The position numbers and the translations under genes were made by a program. DNA of 64,000 nt. It comes from Dendrolimus kikuchii (taxonomy: Eukaryota; Arthropoda; Insecta; Lepidoptera; Lasiocampidae). The notes beneath the pieces were generated by a model. It searched no databases. It was not told where the DNA came from and saw nothing but the letters and a program-made list of their open reading frames with translations. The stretch lies in assembly GCA_019925095.2 (NCBI GenBank), contig CM034412.1:10144001-10208000 (forward strand). The letters are read 5' to 3'. Below, piece by piece: positions 16,438-27,299 of this stretch (the stretch's first letter is position 1; each line of letters opens with the position of its first letter).

Positions 16438-19400
16438 GTATGTGAAAGTTCATTTACAGTTTCTTCGTCATTTTTTATATGATACTTGTTAAAATGGGTG
16501 GGGAAATGTTCATTAAAGTATTTCGTATCGCAAGGGAAATCTAGTTGATAATTTAAATCGGAACTAGTGTTTTAGGAAATGTTTACACCTGTTGATTGGA
16601 GATTGATCTCAACTTTAAAATTGTCATATGCCCTACAAATGTTTACAGTTTACATTTTATATTCTGCACTAAACTTTATGACCTCCATTAAATGTAGAAA
16701 CCTGCATAGTCTTATAGATTTCTTTAACAATTATCAAAATTAAGTTTTATCATTTTGAACTTTGAATTCTAATTTTAAGATCTATCTGATAATCTGAAAT
16801 ATTACCTTCTATCAAGTATAGTCATCTTTAGCTGTTAAGTTACTTTTTCACTATGTTATTTGTAATTTGTTAATAGTAAAGAAAAAATGTTGTATATTTA
16901 TTTTAATTTAATTACTCATCAAGTTACTTTAGGTAGTGAGAATTTTACTTATCTCACTTAAAGTGCAGCTAAGAACAATATTGACTTCTCTGTTGTATGG
17001 AAGATGTTACTATACTTTGGTTCAGTGTAGAAAAAAGTTAAATATATATCTAACATGCACTTAAACCAGAGTTCCAAGGTTAATACGGGTTTACCTTGAA
17101 ATAATACCAAAAAAGATGAAACCAAAAGAGGGTTTTAGTTTTTAAAACATTGTTGGCCTCAATAAGCCTTGTGCCGCCAAAATGGTAGTTTTAGTACAAG
17201 GTTTAAAACACCCCATATTATAGAAATGGAAAGTGCAGATAAAATAATGCCGCTGTGAACATGTTAAACAAGTTAGTTTTTTGGGTAATATATAACAGAA
17301 AACTTTAAGTACATTCCAGACACCCAGAGCTGAGTAAATAACAGACAATTGGATTACAAAATTTACCCTGCCAGAAATCATTTCAGTGATTTTAGTTTAA
17401 TGAATGAGGCAGGCTAAGACTTAGCATATTGATCATAGCAGGAAATTTGATGAAACTAACAAGATACTTCTATATATTCCAGATAGACAGACAAACATTT
17501 GAATATACAATGGAAAGACTGAATGAGCACTTTGAGATGGCTGAGACTGCAGACTGCAGCACCTACTGTGAGGGCTGCCTTGCTTGTCTCACAGCTTACT
17601 TTATCTACATATGCACAGAAACACACTATGAGAAGGTACATTTATTTGGCTTTTTCTTATTTTTAATTAAATTAAATTAATTTTAAATTAAATCATTGTT
17701 TATTAAAAGTATGTATTCCTTATATACATTATATGCTAGTATAGATAGTTTTTTTTTATTGCCTGAAGCAGACAAACAGAAAGACAGCCCACCAGATGGA
17801 ATGTGGTTACCATTGCCTATTGCCAATTACAACACGAGGAGTGTTGCCAACACATTGCCGATCTCTAAGAAATTTTAAAATACCCCATATCATAGCGCAA
17901 GGGGAAAACCGCAATGGAAAGTTCCCTCCTGATCATTGTTGTACAGAGAATAAATGTTCTAGAGAACTATTGCATAGTTGGGGGTAGGAGCTTGCTCCTT
18001 GAGTTAAGGGAAACCTCGCAGGCTTATATATTGTTTACTACAATATCTATAAATGACTTTGACCATAAATGTGTTCCCCTATTATGAGACAGTTAGTTGG
18101 TCTGTGAGCCAGTAATTACACTACTCACACCCTGGAACACAGTGAAACTGCCTCAAGGTCTGTAATAAAGAAGCCATAAACAGGCTATTTGTTCGAGTAT
18201 CACAGCGAATTATTAACTCATACTGAAGCTGAAGATATTGGGTACCCCTATTAAAATATAGTGTTAAAAATCCTTTTTGAAATACTGAAAAGGGGACATA
18301 AAAAATGGTATTTAAAAGTTAAACAATATCACAGAATAAAGATAGAAACATAGATACATAACACTTTATTGCACACCAAAATAAAAAGTAAAAAATCCAT
18401 ATTTACAATTCTTATAGATAATACAATAGGTAGCCTTACCACTTAAAGCGATATCTTTTAGGCAACCTAAGTTATACTAATTTCTTAGCTAATCTGCCAA
18501 TGTGGGAAAAAGGGGCAATAGATACATAAATACTTAAGCTAATTTAAACATTCAATAAACACACATGCATAGTCATGAATAAAGTATTAATCGAAAGGAG
18601 TTTTTAATGTTTACCAGCTGAAAATCTTGACAAATTAAAAGTATTCCTGCTTGATTTATGTATTGAAAGAAAAGTATATAGATTTGCTTAGCTAAAGGCA
18701 TTTGTATCTTAGTACTTGCGACAGCCCCAAAACTGCGATAGTTACCAGTGAGAATCAGGATAAGTGAATAGATTTTGTACATAAAAACTGTAATTGGAGT
18801 GGATAACACTGGGTAGCGACTTAATCTTTACCCAGGGGTGCAATAGGTCCTTGAAACCCGGGCAGAAGACGATCACCATATACCTACATACGCTTCCCAC
18901 AAGTTATTTTAACTGTGACACCCTTGGGAAGTTGCCATATTTTTGCGACGCCCTGGCCTTCTTGCTATACATTTACCTACTAGTTGTAGTTCTAGCCTAA
19001 TAACAATTCGTCTGAAAAACTCCAAATAGCGCATCTAATTTTTTTATTAGAAAATAATGCGCATGGCGCTTACTCGACTCGGTCGCATCGACACAGACAG
19101 CGAACCTATTTAGATCGCCTCACGACGCCCCTGGGATAGTACCACGGCGCCCCAGGACGTCGCGACGCACAGATAGGGAAGTCCTGGTTTAGACAAAAGT
19201 GTTTGAATTAAGTCTTAACTGAAATTTTGCATATTGTGTTCTTATAAATAATATGAACATTTTCAATTTCACAGCATTTACGGAAAGTATCAAAGTTCAT
19301 AGCCACACAGAACGAACGAGTGTACAACCCACGAGGGATACACATTACGGACCCAATACTAAGGGGTCTGCGTGTAATAGAAATAACTGTTATTGATGTA

Positions 19401-19457
19401 CCGAACTGTCAAAGTCCGACAGGGAACTCAACGAATACACAGCTGAGGCATACATGA
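16282..19457 (+). CDS. GOLGA7: Golgin subfamily A member 7 (GOLGA7/GCP16, Erf4 family), three coding exons
   Basis: The joined exons 16282-16437, 17483-17635 and 19275-19457 encode 163 residues. The family (Erf4 domain) supplies the partner subunit of DHHC9-type protein palmitoyltransferases on the Golgi, as Erf4 does for Erf2 in yeast; Ras-type proteins are the classic substrates. Diagnostic segments are [20 protein letters not shown] (exon 1), [20 protein letters not shown] (exon 2) and [20 protein letters not shown] (exon 3), all closely matching vertebrate GOLGA7. The cysteines in CEGCLAC are conserved. The human protein is 137 residues; this one is longer by a Gln/Pro/Thr-rich N-terminus and a polar C-terminus. 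All introns are phase 0. Either ATG at 16282 or 16285 could start. This is the only confident host gene in the window. Confidence 0.93.
17255..17375 (-). repeat. Repeat family J fragment in GOLGA7 intron 1
   Basis: The stretch ccagacacccagagctgagt, aaataacagacaa and ttacaaaatttaccctgcc resembles 33590-33660 and 57650-57690. This intronic copy is partial. Direction is inferred from the 33.6-kb copy. Confidence 0.45.
17483..17635 (+). CDS. GOLGA7: GOLGA7 coding exon 2
   Basis: Fifty-one codons from IDRQTFEYT to THYEK. The acceptor is tatattccag at 17482 and the donor GTACAT at 17636. It holds the cysteine-rich core. Confidence 0.92.
17745..17880 (-). repeat. SINE/LINE-tail fragment in GOLGA7 intron 2
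   Basis: A T-run followed by ccaccagatggaatgtggtt and accattgcctattgcc is a diverged version of the tail shared by the S2 and F families described elsewhere in this window. It lies on the minus strand. Confidence 0.5.
18352..18480 (-). repeat. Repeat family D fragment in GOLGA7 intron 2
   Basis: It reads acactttattgcacacc and later ctttaggcaacctaag, the same layout as copies at 42765, 47710 and 61415 (tttattgtac, then cttccaggcaacctt). Confidence 0.5.
19275..19457 (+). CDS. GOLGA7: GOLGA7 coding exon 3 (terminal)
   Basis: Sixty codons plus TGA at 19455. The acceptor is caatttcacag ending at 19274. It starts [20 protein letters not shown]. The last ~20 residues ([17 protein letters not shown]) are lineage-specific and lie in DNA duplicated downstream. 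Confidence 0.9.
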   Translation, partial: HLRKVSKFIATQNERVYNPRGIHITDPILRGLRVIEITVIDVPNCQSPTGNSTNTQLRHT

Positions 19458-20087
19458 CCACCACAAGAGAACAGGGAGTTCTTTATGTAACAATCGCGTT
19501 ATTGGTTTTAATTGTTTCCTTGGGATTTGGTGCATTTGAAAGTAAGTCTTGATATTCAGTCATAATATTGTTAGATTTTCTTGACTTTACATTCCAATTA
19601 GAACTATGGCCACTATTAATTATACTGAGATTGCATATAACACAAATAACCTACTACCTACATACCTACCATATAATACAAATAATCTACATACCTAAAT
19701 TTCAAAGTCAATAACTGTCATTGACATATTGAACTGTCAAAGTCTGACAGAGAATTCAACAAACATACAGCTAAAGCAAACATCACCACCACAAGAGAAT
19801 CAGAAGTTCTTTTTGTAACAGTTAATGGTTTTAATAGTTTACTTGGCATTTGGTGCGTTTTATGTTTTTTCTTTTACAAGTAAGTCGATATTAAATCATA
19901 AAATTGTTAGTTTTTTTTTTAATGTTACAATCCGCGTCGAACTATAGCCACTATTAATCATATTGAGTGGTTTGCGTGTAATATAAATAACTGCCATTGA
20001 CATTCCTTAGTTTCAAAGTCAATAACTATTATTGACATATCAAACTGTTAAACTCTGACAGGGAATTCAACAAACACACAGCTTAGG
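19368..20087 (+). repeat. Tandem partial duplications of the GOLGA7 last exon and 3' UTR
   Basis: The coding tail aactgtcaaagtccgacagg (19404), followed by ccaccacaagaga, recurs at 19727 and again at 20043 with about 15-20% divergence. The period is near 320 bases. Later copies have no open frame matching the exon, so they are decayed pieces, not extra exons. The third copy is interrupted at 20088 by a transposon and resumes at 21275. Confidence 0.7.
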
Positions 20088-21274
20088 CCGTAGACAGAGA
20101 AACCTATAGACATCGCTATAGCGTGTCGCAGAAAGGGACAAAAAAGAATACGTCACTATATTTAGGGTTACCGTGTGAGGAAAAATATTTGTGATAATTA
20201 GAAATTTGTATGTAAGGAAGCCTGTAAAATGAACCTGACAAATCGATTTTCATCGATAGGTAAAGGCATGCTATGCGGAGAAGAAGACATGCTACCTAAC
20301 TCAAATTAATTGCGATGAGGGCAGAAGAGTGGTGATGGATGATGATGTGGTTCTAAATAACTGCCGTTTCTTATGTGATAGTAGGTTCTGGCTTTGTGGA
20401 TAAATAATAGCACATATTAATTTCCATTAGCTTTTATTCAGTTTACACGTTATTGTCCTTTAAATAAAACAAGCTTCGTATGAATGTTTTTAACTTTATG
20501 AGTAGGTTCAAATCCTATTGTTGCGTGATGTATACGCAGTTCAAAATAGTGCATGGAAATTGTCAAAATGTTTACTGTAAATTTTTGATGACGGTTTTGG
20601 TGTCCAATCTGTTCGTCCTGTAGCTACAATCCAATTCCGACGTAAATTATCAGGTTCAGGAAAACTGGAACAAGTCATAAAATTTTCCGGATATATGATT
20701 AATACACGATGCAGAATACATATTAATATATCCTAGAATAGTAGGATTAATTTATAGAAAGTTTGGCCACACTAAAGTTTTTAGGTTAAAATTTATAATT
20801 GTTATTTTTGTGCTTTTTTAACAATAAATTCATGTCTAGAATACATTATGCATAATATATTAACATTATAAAATGTTTCTGAATGTCTAGTAACTGATAA
20901 ACAGTAGTATACTTCCGAATGATAAGACAATCCTGGCATTTCCGTTCCGCTATCACTTGTATACCCTTTAACGCTACATCGCACCATGTTTAGAAAAAAA
21001 GTTGAAATAGTAAGTCTAAATTGTTTAAACAAAATATAATATGAATTACTTAACATAAACTACGAAAAACTGTATTTTGTAGGACAACTATAGCTGCACT
21101 TCAGCTGTCAAACTTTGTTTAGCAAACCCGTGTGTTAAACCGTGGCACGCTCATGAAACATAAAATAGAATCATTCTGTCTCATTTCTTTATACGACATC
21201 GGCATAAGTTGCTCTTTTTCTTGTGTGAATGCGACATAAGATATCAATTTGTCTATAGGTTTCTCTGTCTACGG
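20088..21274. mobile_element. 1.19-kb non-autonomous DNA transposon with ~23-bp terminal inverted repeats
   Basis: The left end CCGTAGACAGAGAAACC continues TATAGAC, and the right end is its exact reverse complement (gtctatagg, tttctctgtctacgg). Internal subterminal TGTCGCA motifs are also shared between the ends. It splits a GOLGA7 tail duplicate: cacagcttaggc is on the left and taaggcacacttgac on the right. No transposase frame is visible inside. Flanks allow a TA or TWA target duplication, so the superfamily is left open. Confidence 0.75.
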
Positions 21275-21430
21275 CTAAGGCACACTTGACTACCACAAGA
21301 TAGATAACAGGGAGTTATTTATGTACCGATCGCTTTATTGATTTAATTGTTTCCTTGGGATTTGGTGCATTATAAAAATCTCCTATAAGTTCTCTTGACT
21401 GTTACATGCGGCGTCGAACATATATCACTA
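21275..21430 (+). repeat. Remainder of third GOLGA7 tail duplicate
   Basis: The sequence aaggcacacttgactaccac, then tttccttgggatttggtgca, continues the duplicated 3' UTR after the inserted transposon; compare 19449-19545. Confidence 0.65.
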
Positions 21431-21628
21431 ATAATAAATAAAGATGATTTTCAATATATAGAATTTCGTTAATATCGTTAAGAACTAGATGTTGTTGATA
21501 GCTAAACACGGTTTTTCGGCTTTTCATAATATTAGAGTAGTAACTGTGCAAGAAATGGTATTCATGCAAAATTAGTTTTTGTGTATCTGCACAGACTAAT
21601 GATTTTGACGCGGAATATATACATGAGC

Positions 21629-21827
21629 TTGTATGCATGAGTTCAGCAGACAGGCAGAGGGCCCACTTGATGAAAAGCGGTTACCATCACCTATGGACAT
21701 TTGCAACACCAAAGGCGCTACAAATGTCCTGCTGGGCTGTTGCTCTCTTAAAGGAGACTGGAACTTGGTCACTAATGCCGGAACACAACTCAAGGTTTTT
21801 ATGGCGGCATACTCTAGACCAGATAAA
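21629..21827 (-). repeat. S2 SINE-like repeat, 5'-truncated copy
   Basis: On the plus strand it begins gcatgagttcagcagacagg and ends near tctagaccaga. It is the 3' part of the S2 unit seen complete at 32426-32758. Confidence 0.65.
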
Positions 21828-22145
21828 AAAGAATTAACAACTAAGAGTTTCATTCACATCATTTATTGAATCATTCATTCATTGCTCAAAACTGGATGAG
21901 TAAATTAGGCGGTCGGTGAAACATACGTAAATACGAACTTATAGTGTATTTTTTTTGGGTTTCATTTTAGTTATGGATTTGAATTAATAAGTGTTAAAAT
22001 ATGTGGCGAATTTTAAATCGCAAAACGCACTCATTTGAATCGTGACGTTGAAGTATATGTTCGGTTCGTCAACAAAGGCGCTGATACTAGGTGGTTATAG
22101 TTTACAAAATTCAAAATGCATATTATGAATAATTGATATATGATA

Positions 22146-22207
22146 TATTGAAAAGATAGATGATTTATTAACAACATAATAAATCATCTATATTTTCAAT
22201 ATATGAC
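22146..22207. repeat. Hairpin, ~27-bp stem
   Basis: The arms gatatattgaaaagatagat... and their complement pair with one mismatch around the loop aacaacat. Confidence 0.75.
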
Positions 22208-23095
22208 ATCAGCGTCCATATTATGAAAGGCGCATCAAGATGGCGGCGTACAAATCGCCCGAATCCGATTGCAGTTATTATCGGTTATATTTTTATAGCT
22301 ATTTGCTTAGTGTAAATAATTTATAAAAAATATAAAAAAGAATACAACAAAATATCCCGTTATATGAACTTAGATGTAATATATCACTTCTGTAAATTAG
22401 AGCACCAAATTTCTTAGGAACAGTAAAAACTAAAAAGATATACATATTATGTTAATTTTAATGGACTGTGTATAAATCATTTCCATTAGATATCATTATT
22501 TCTTATTGTAAACATTAATTCACAATTTTCACAGTTATATTTAGGTAATGTAATTTTATTTAGGGCCGATTTTTCAATCATATAAAAGTTATTAGTCGAA
22601 TAAATTATAACCTGAGTAAATTAAAATGTGAAACCATTCAACTGTTTTATTCATACAATTGTTATTTTTAATTTTTCTATGTAATATTTTAATTTGTGAA
22701 TATCTTTTATCTGGTGATTGAAAAATTTGCCCTTAATTTAAACAATTATATTCTATACATGGTTGACATACCTACCTATATGATTAGGGTATTTACTCAA
22801 ACAAGCAAATTTTCCAGGAAAATAATTTAAAATTCTGAAATAAATATTTAATGTATATGTATGACTATTTGGTTAAACTTGTCTATAAATTTTATAAACT
22901 TAAAAAAAAAATATACGCTCATTTTGATTTGTGGTATTGTAAGTTTCTAGTAGAACTGTATTTTTTTGGTAAAATTAGTATTTTTATGATAATATCCTGT
23001 TCGATTATGCTTGGTTCGTTTTTCTTGCTATCTATTCTTTTGCGTTACCCTTATTAGAAATTAGACATGACTTATATGGAGTTTATTGAACTAGT
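22208..23095. other. Intergenic AT-rich sequence
   Basis: Nothing coding was seen; the AT content is very high. Confidence 0.4.
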
Positions 23096-23099
23096 ATTA

Positions 23100-23490
23100 A
23101 TGTTGCGGACAGAATCACCCCCCCGACCTCTGCCCCGGAACTCCCATATCCATGCGCCCCGCTCACCGGGAATATGTAGCTCGCTCGATTAGCAGCTAAG
23201 CGTCTGACTAAAAGTGGTACCTTAGCGAGTGCGGTGCGAGCCGCCGGCATGGTCAATGGTCAGTAAACGATCAGTTCGAAAGGAAAACCAGAAATACCAA
23301 AGAGGACAGGAAGCATTCGGAAGAGTACAGCCATTTGGACTCTCGGCGTAACTTGCAGATCTTGTGTATGCCAGTGTGTTTGATTAGTGCGACTATCGTT
23401 TAGAGAAACATCCGGGTTCTAGTGCTAACTTGTGTTGATTGACTTGAACGTGCCGTTTAGTACAGTAGTATTTCACTGCCCCGAATGCAG
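23100..23490 (+). promoter_or_regulatory. GC-rich block, candidate core promoter and untranslated first exon
   Basis: About 390 bases are GC-balanced in AT-rich surroundings. A consensus arthropod initiator TCAGTT lies at 23270 (acgaTCAGTTCG), with a DPE-like GGACA roughly 32 bases later. A possible donor is atgcaGTAAGAA at 23489. No coding frame follows in the window. The promoter reading is inference; the block could also be a fragment of an unrecognised GC-rich repeat. Confidence 0.25.
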
Positions 23491-23499
23491 TAAGAATGC

Positions 23500-24329
23500 G
23501 TGCCAAACAAGCGTGGACCGAAAGATTTCCGCTTTGTTTTTTATTATTAAAAATTCAGAATGATTAAATCATTACACGTTTTCTCACAGCATAATATTCA
23601 CTAAATTATTTTAGACCACGTAAATAGTTCAGATTTTCTGTATGAAATTTTATTTATTTTATGGCACTTCAACAATTTTGAATTCATATTGCAGTTTTTT
23701 GTATGCCAGCGCTATTTTCGTAGGTATTTGAACCTCTATTTGCAGCATATTGCTGGATACTTTTTCAACTTCCTCTCCATATAAGATGGTACTCCTTGCC
23801 TCTACTCTCCATATCCATAATATCGATTTTCTATTTTATTCGGTTATCTCTAATGTCACCTGTCTACAGGGTCTTACTTTTAGAATCGTAAAAAAAGGAC
23901 TTTAAATTTTTTTTATTCTGAAATTTACCTCCTTTTTGGTTTAATTCACTGGATTAATAAGAATCTTCCGAAAGTAATCTTCCGGTAAAAAAATCTTTTC
24001 CGAGTGGTTAAGAATTCTACTATAGAAGAAAGTATTGTTATTGTAAGAAGCTAGTATTGACAAGCACAGTACTAAATGGTCAGTGTAATTTTAATCGCTA
24101 GATGTCACTATCAATTCATCGACATTTTACTTAAGTACGTCCATTTGTGAATTTTGTAATATGTATATGAAGCAGTGGAATTTCTAAAAACGTAAAAAGG
24201 AGGTTGGGTAAATTTGAAACTAACACCTTAATGGGGTAGTTGACACTTATCATAATAAATTCTGAAACAATGTTCATATAAAAGAGCGGGCGTTCAAATA
24301 CATATCATCTACATAACTTTAAAATATCT

Positions 24330-24330
<1 letters not shown>
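23500..24330. other. Intergenic AT-rich sequence
   Basis: No gene or recognisable repeat. Confidence 0.4.

Positions 24331-24396
<66 letters not shown>
24331..24396. repeat. (AT)n microsatellite
   Basis: About 32 uninterrupted AT units. Confidence 0.95.
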
Positions 24397-24398
<2 letters not shown>

Positions 24399-24608
24399 GT
24401 TTTAAATAGAGTTTAAAATATTATTAACACTGACTGGTTATAGATATAACGTCATAATTAGCAACGCCCATACAAAATCTAGATGGCCTCGGCGTTTTGT
24501 AAGATAATAAAAACTATCTAAGTTGATTTGAGTGTGAACTACCCGAACACTTGAAACTTTTCAACTCAGTAATCCTATATCATGATTTAAAGAACAATAA
24601 TAATGATA

Positions 24609-25382
24609 CAGTGTAAACTCCATGTAACGTCACTCGATTTAACGACAAACTCCCTTAATCGTCGAAATCACTTGGCTTTGGTTGGTTTAGCTTGTCTTCC
24701 ACCCTGCCAGGGCTGCGGAGAGGCTAGGTTATATATCCGTAGCCCTGGCATAAGGCAAAGGACGGAATACCCAGGGGTTTTAGTGGGTATCCCTAACCGG
24801 GGGTGGCAACAGCACGGCACTAGTTCCGACTGGGCATGCTAGTGCCACCCCCGATCTGGCGAATCCCACACACGGGTCGCGAATTATCCCGAAATATCCA
24901 TTATCTACCCCATTCGCGGCTTATGGTCTCATGGTCTGATCTCCCCTGGCTAAAAAAAAAAGCTTGTCTTCCATACAATGACACACTCTATATAGCATTA
25001 CACCCACTTTCAATAACGACAACAATTGAGTAATAAAAAGTACCTTTTAAGTTGCTAAAATTAGTAAAAGCTGCGCAGCTGTGTTCTGTCTTCATTACAT
25101 TCTTTTATCGCTTTGTTATCCTAGCCCGTAATAAACTGACTGTCGACATCATGCATACCGAAATTTCTAAGAAATTCCGAAATACCTAAATTTCTAAGTA
25201 CTTCCTTTATCACCAAGATGCTTCAAACAATATCGTAAGATGTGAATAAGATAAGTAAAAAATACAACAAAATTACTGGTGCAGCAAAACACGTCAGACA
25301 AAAATAACAGACTTCTCTCCATTTAACGACAACTCTCTATAACGCCATAAATGAACAGTCGCTTCAAGTCGAGTTTACACTG
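24609..25382. mobile_element. Pogo/Tigger-like non-autonomous element, TA target duplication
   Basis: The ends are inverted repeats CAGTGTAAACTC, each flanked outward by TA. The subterminal sequences (gtaacgtcactcgatttaac on the left, and gttgtcgttaaat on the complement of the right) resemble the ATAACGA-rich ends of pogo/Tigger elements. No transposase is present. A truncated LINE sits inside at 24702-24960. Confidence 0.7.
24702..24960 (+). mobile_element. 5'-truncated LINE 3' end nested in the pogo-like element
   Basis: The insertion runs from ccctgccagggctgcggag to a short A-run and is flanked by the perfect 13-bp duplication AGCTTGTCTTCCA (24689-24701 and 24961-24973). It contains GGGGTTTTAGTGGGTA. 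It is clearly related to 32.9-33.18 kb (ctggcgaatccc, gcatgctagtgccaccccc). Confidence 0.85.
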
Positions 25383-25384
25383 TA

Positions 25385-26795
25385 TTTAATAACCCTACTT
25401 ATAGTTCGCGCGCAAGTGCTAATCACCGCCTGAGGTATGTACGCGGCAGGACGGGGAGGACGCGGTTGACAAGACGCATATGAGATATTTAAGGGCATTT
25501 GACTGAAATATTGTTAGTTATAGTTTAAACTTTATTTAAAATTATTTATTTCATGATATTTTAAAATTATGATATTGACACGGTATATGAACACCCGCTT
25601 TTTTATTTGAACATTGTTTCAGATTTTATTGCGATATTATGTGTCGACTACCACATTTTTTGTTTACGTTTTAAGGAAATTCTTAAAACTATACGTACAT
25701 ATACATTAGGTAATAATATATAGATTGGAGAAATCACAATTTGTAATTTTTTTATCTTTATTTGCCAATATTATAAACTGCGTGAATTTATTATTTTAAA
25801 TTATTATTAATAACTATAAGTTAATAAATATACTATTGTCGTTATTAAATGTCAAGATACATCCTTTGTACTATTATAATATAAAACAATTTAGTTAAAA
25901 ATAATTTCTTGTCTATATTTAATATAATTTTAGTTACTATTTCTTGTAATAATAATAGTAAATGTATTGTAATTATAATTTTAAATATAAAATGGCTAGG
26001 GTATACTATATAGTTGTTGGCACCCCATCCAATTATTGGCGCTCAGTTAATTTATTCAAGATATTAAAAAAAAAACTTATTTTGTACCTGTACAATATTA
26101 CTCTTATTTATTGTATGGCTACAATACAAAAGAAAAAGATTTGTAATCTCATTAAGGCTGTATAAGCCCATGAAGGTTTTATTCATCAGAAGTCATGATG
26201 ACATGGCATGAATATGTGGATAGATTGATGAAATTAACATCTTTAAAATAATGATTCTATTGCGTAAATAACAATTATCACTCTTGAAATTAACATTGAT
26301 TACGTTATAATTCACTTTAAGGTGATGTATAGCGATTCGTCGAAAACTTGGTACGCTGGCGACCGTTCCCCAAGGAGTGATTTCTCGTCCTGATACGGCC
26401 GCCTCACTCCCATAGACACGATGTTTCGCTACAGTAACATTGACAACTTATCACTCTTGACAATGATGACATTTCAGTGATACTCCTACAGATTTATTAA
26501 TGTTTTGAATAAAGTAATAGAATGCTACTCATTATACTGGGGTGCCAACAATGGTAAGTTTCCCCTATTATAATAGCAATTGTCGCTCAAATTCATTACA
26601 AGAACTTTCTACAATGCTGTACGGAGTTTTTTTCGGTTTCCAAGTCCCTAGTGTTAATATGCGTCTTAGAAAAAAAATACTGTCAGGGAGTCTTCTGTCA
26701 GGCTTCGAAGAGATATTGTTAAGGGTAAACGTCACAGCAATAAGTAGTTTCTATTTAAATATAAAAGCCAACAAGCTTTTTATAGAACTAAAGTT
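25385..26795. other. Intergenic AT-rich sequence
   Basis: No gene was seen. A 105-codon frame at 26542-26859 lacks any recognisable protein feature. Confidence 0.4.
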
Positions 26796-26963
26796 GGGAT
26801 TACACTATCCAATTTGCAGACTTGCATGTGTTAAAATTGGATGGCGTAAAGGCGGCTAGTGATCCAGTCCAGTGCGATCGTATGGGCTCTGCCACACTTG
26901 CTCATTTAGTGCACTAGCAAGCGCGCTAGTTTAGTACACTGTAAATTGGTTAATGTAATACCC
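26796..26963. mobile_element. 168-bp MITE with ~24-bp inverted ends
   Basis: The left end GGGATTACACTATCCAATTT pairs with the complement of the right end, GGGTATTACATTAACCAATT. Size and structure fit a MITE. The target duplication is unclear. Confidence 0.6.
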
Positions 26964-27131
26964 TCTTAAATCCTTTTTAATTAGATTGGAATGCCGGATT
27001 TTTTATTTGTTAAAATGAGGTAAGCAATATAACATATTTTTTATTAAAAAAAACAGGTGAATTCTTCATTATATTTCACAGGATACGTAATCAGTGGCAA
27101 AACTTGAGACTTTACCATTGCCCAACAGTGG

Positions 27132-27167
27132 GCACGCAACATGAGGGGTCACCCTCATGTTGCGTGC
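27132..27167. repeat. Perfect 16-bp hairpin with loop GTCA
   Basis: The arms GCACGCAACATGAGGG and their exact complement are separated by the four-base loop GTCA. Confidence 0.85.
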
Positions 27168-27230
27168 GACACAACCGTTTGTGTCGTGAACTTTTAGTCA
27201 TAAAAGTTCACGACACAAACGGTTGTGTCG
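27167..27230. repeat. Perfect 30-bp hairpin with loop GTCA, arms themselves palindromic
   Basis: Each arm contains CGACACAA and TTGTGTCG, which pair with each other as well as across the main loop. The structure could fold as one long hairpin or as a cloverleaf. It shares its first base with the previous hairpin. Confidence 0.9.
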
Positions 27231-27299
27231 CCGACATTCTATGTTTCAAACCTACCTATCGTTATGGAAGGAGAACGATAATTACCTACTAAGCAAATA

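Noticed and set aside
18820..19140. Possible MITE with CCCAGGGGTG / CGCCCCTGGG ends in GOLGA7 intron 2
   Set aside because: Only about ten bases pair and no second copy was found; chance pairing in GC-rich text cannot be excluded.
19700..20080. Alternative terminal exons of GOLGA7 in the duplicated copies
   Set aside because: The duplicates start within the exon tail, lack a splice acceptor in the right place and do not keep the reading frame.
26542..26859. 105-codon plus-strand frame
   Set aside because: Low-complexity hydrophobic and basic composition without a motif, and it overlaps a MITE end at 26796.
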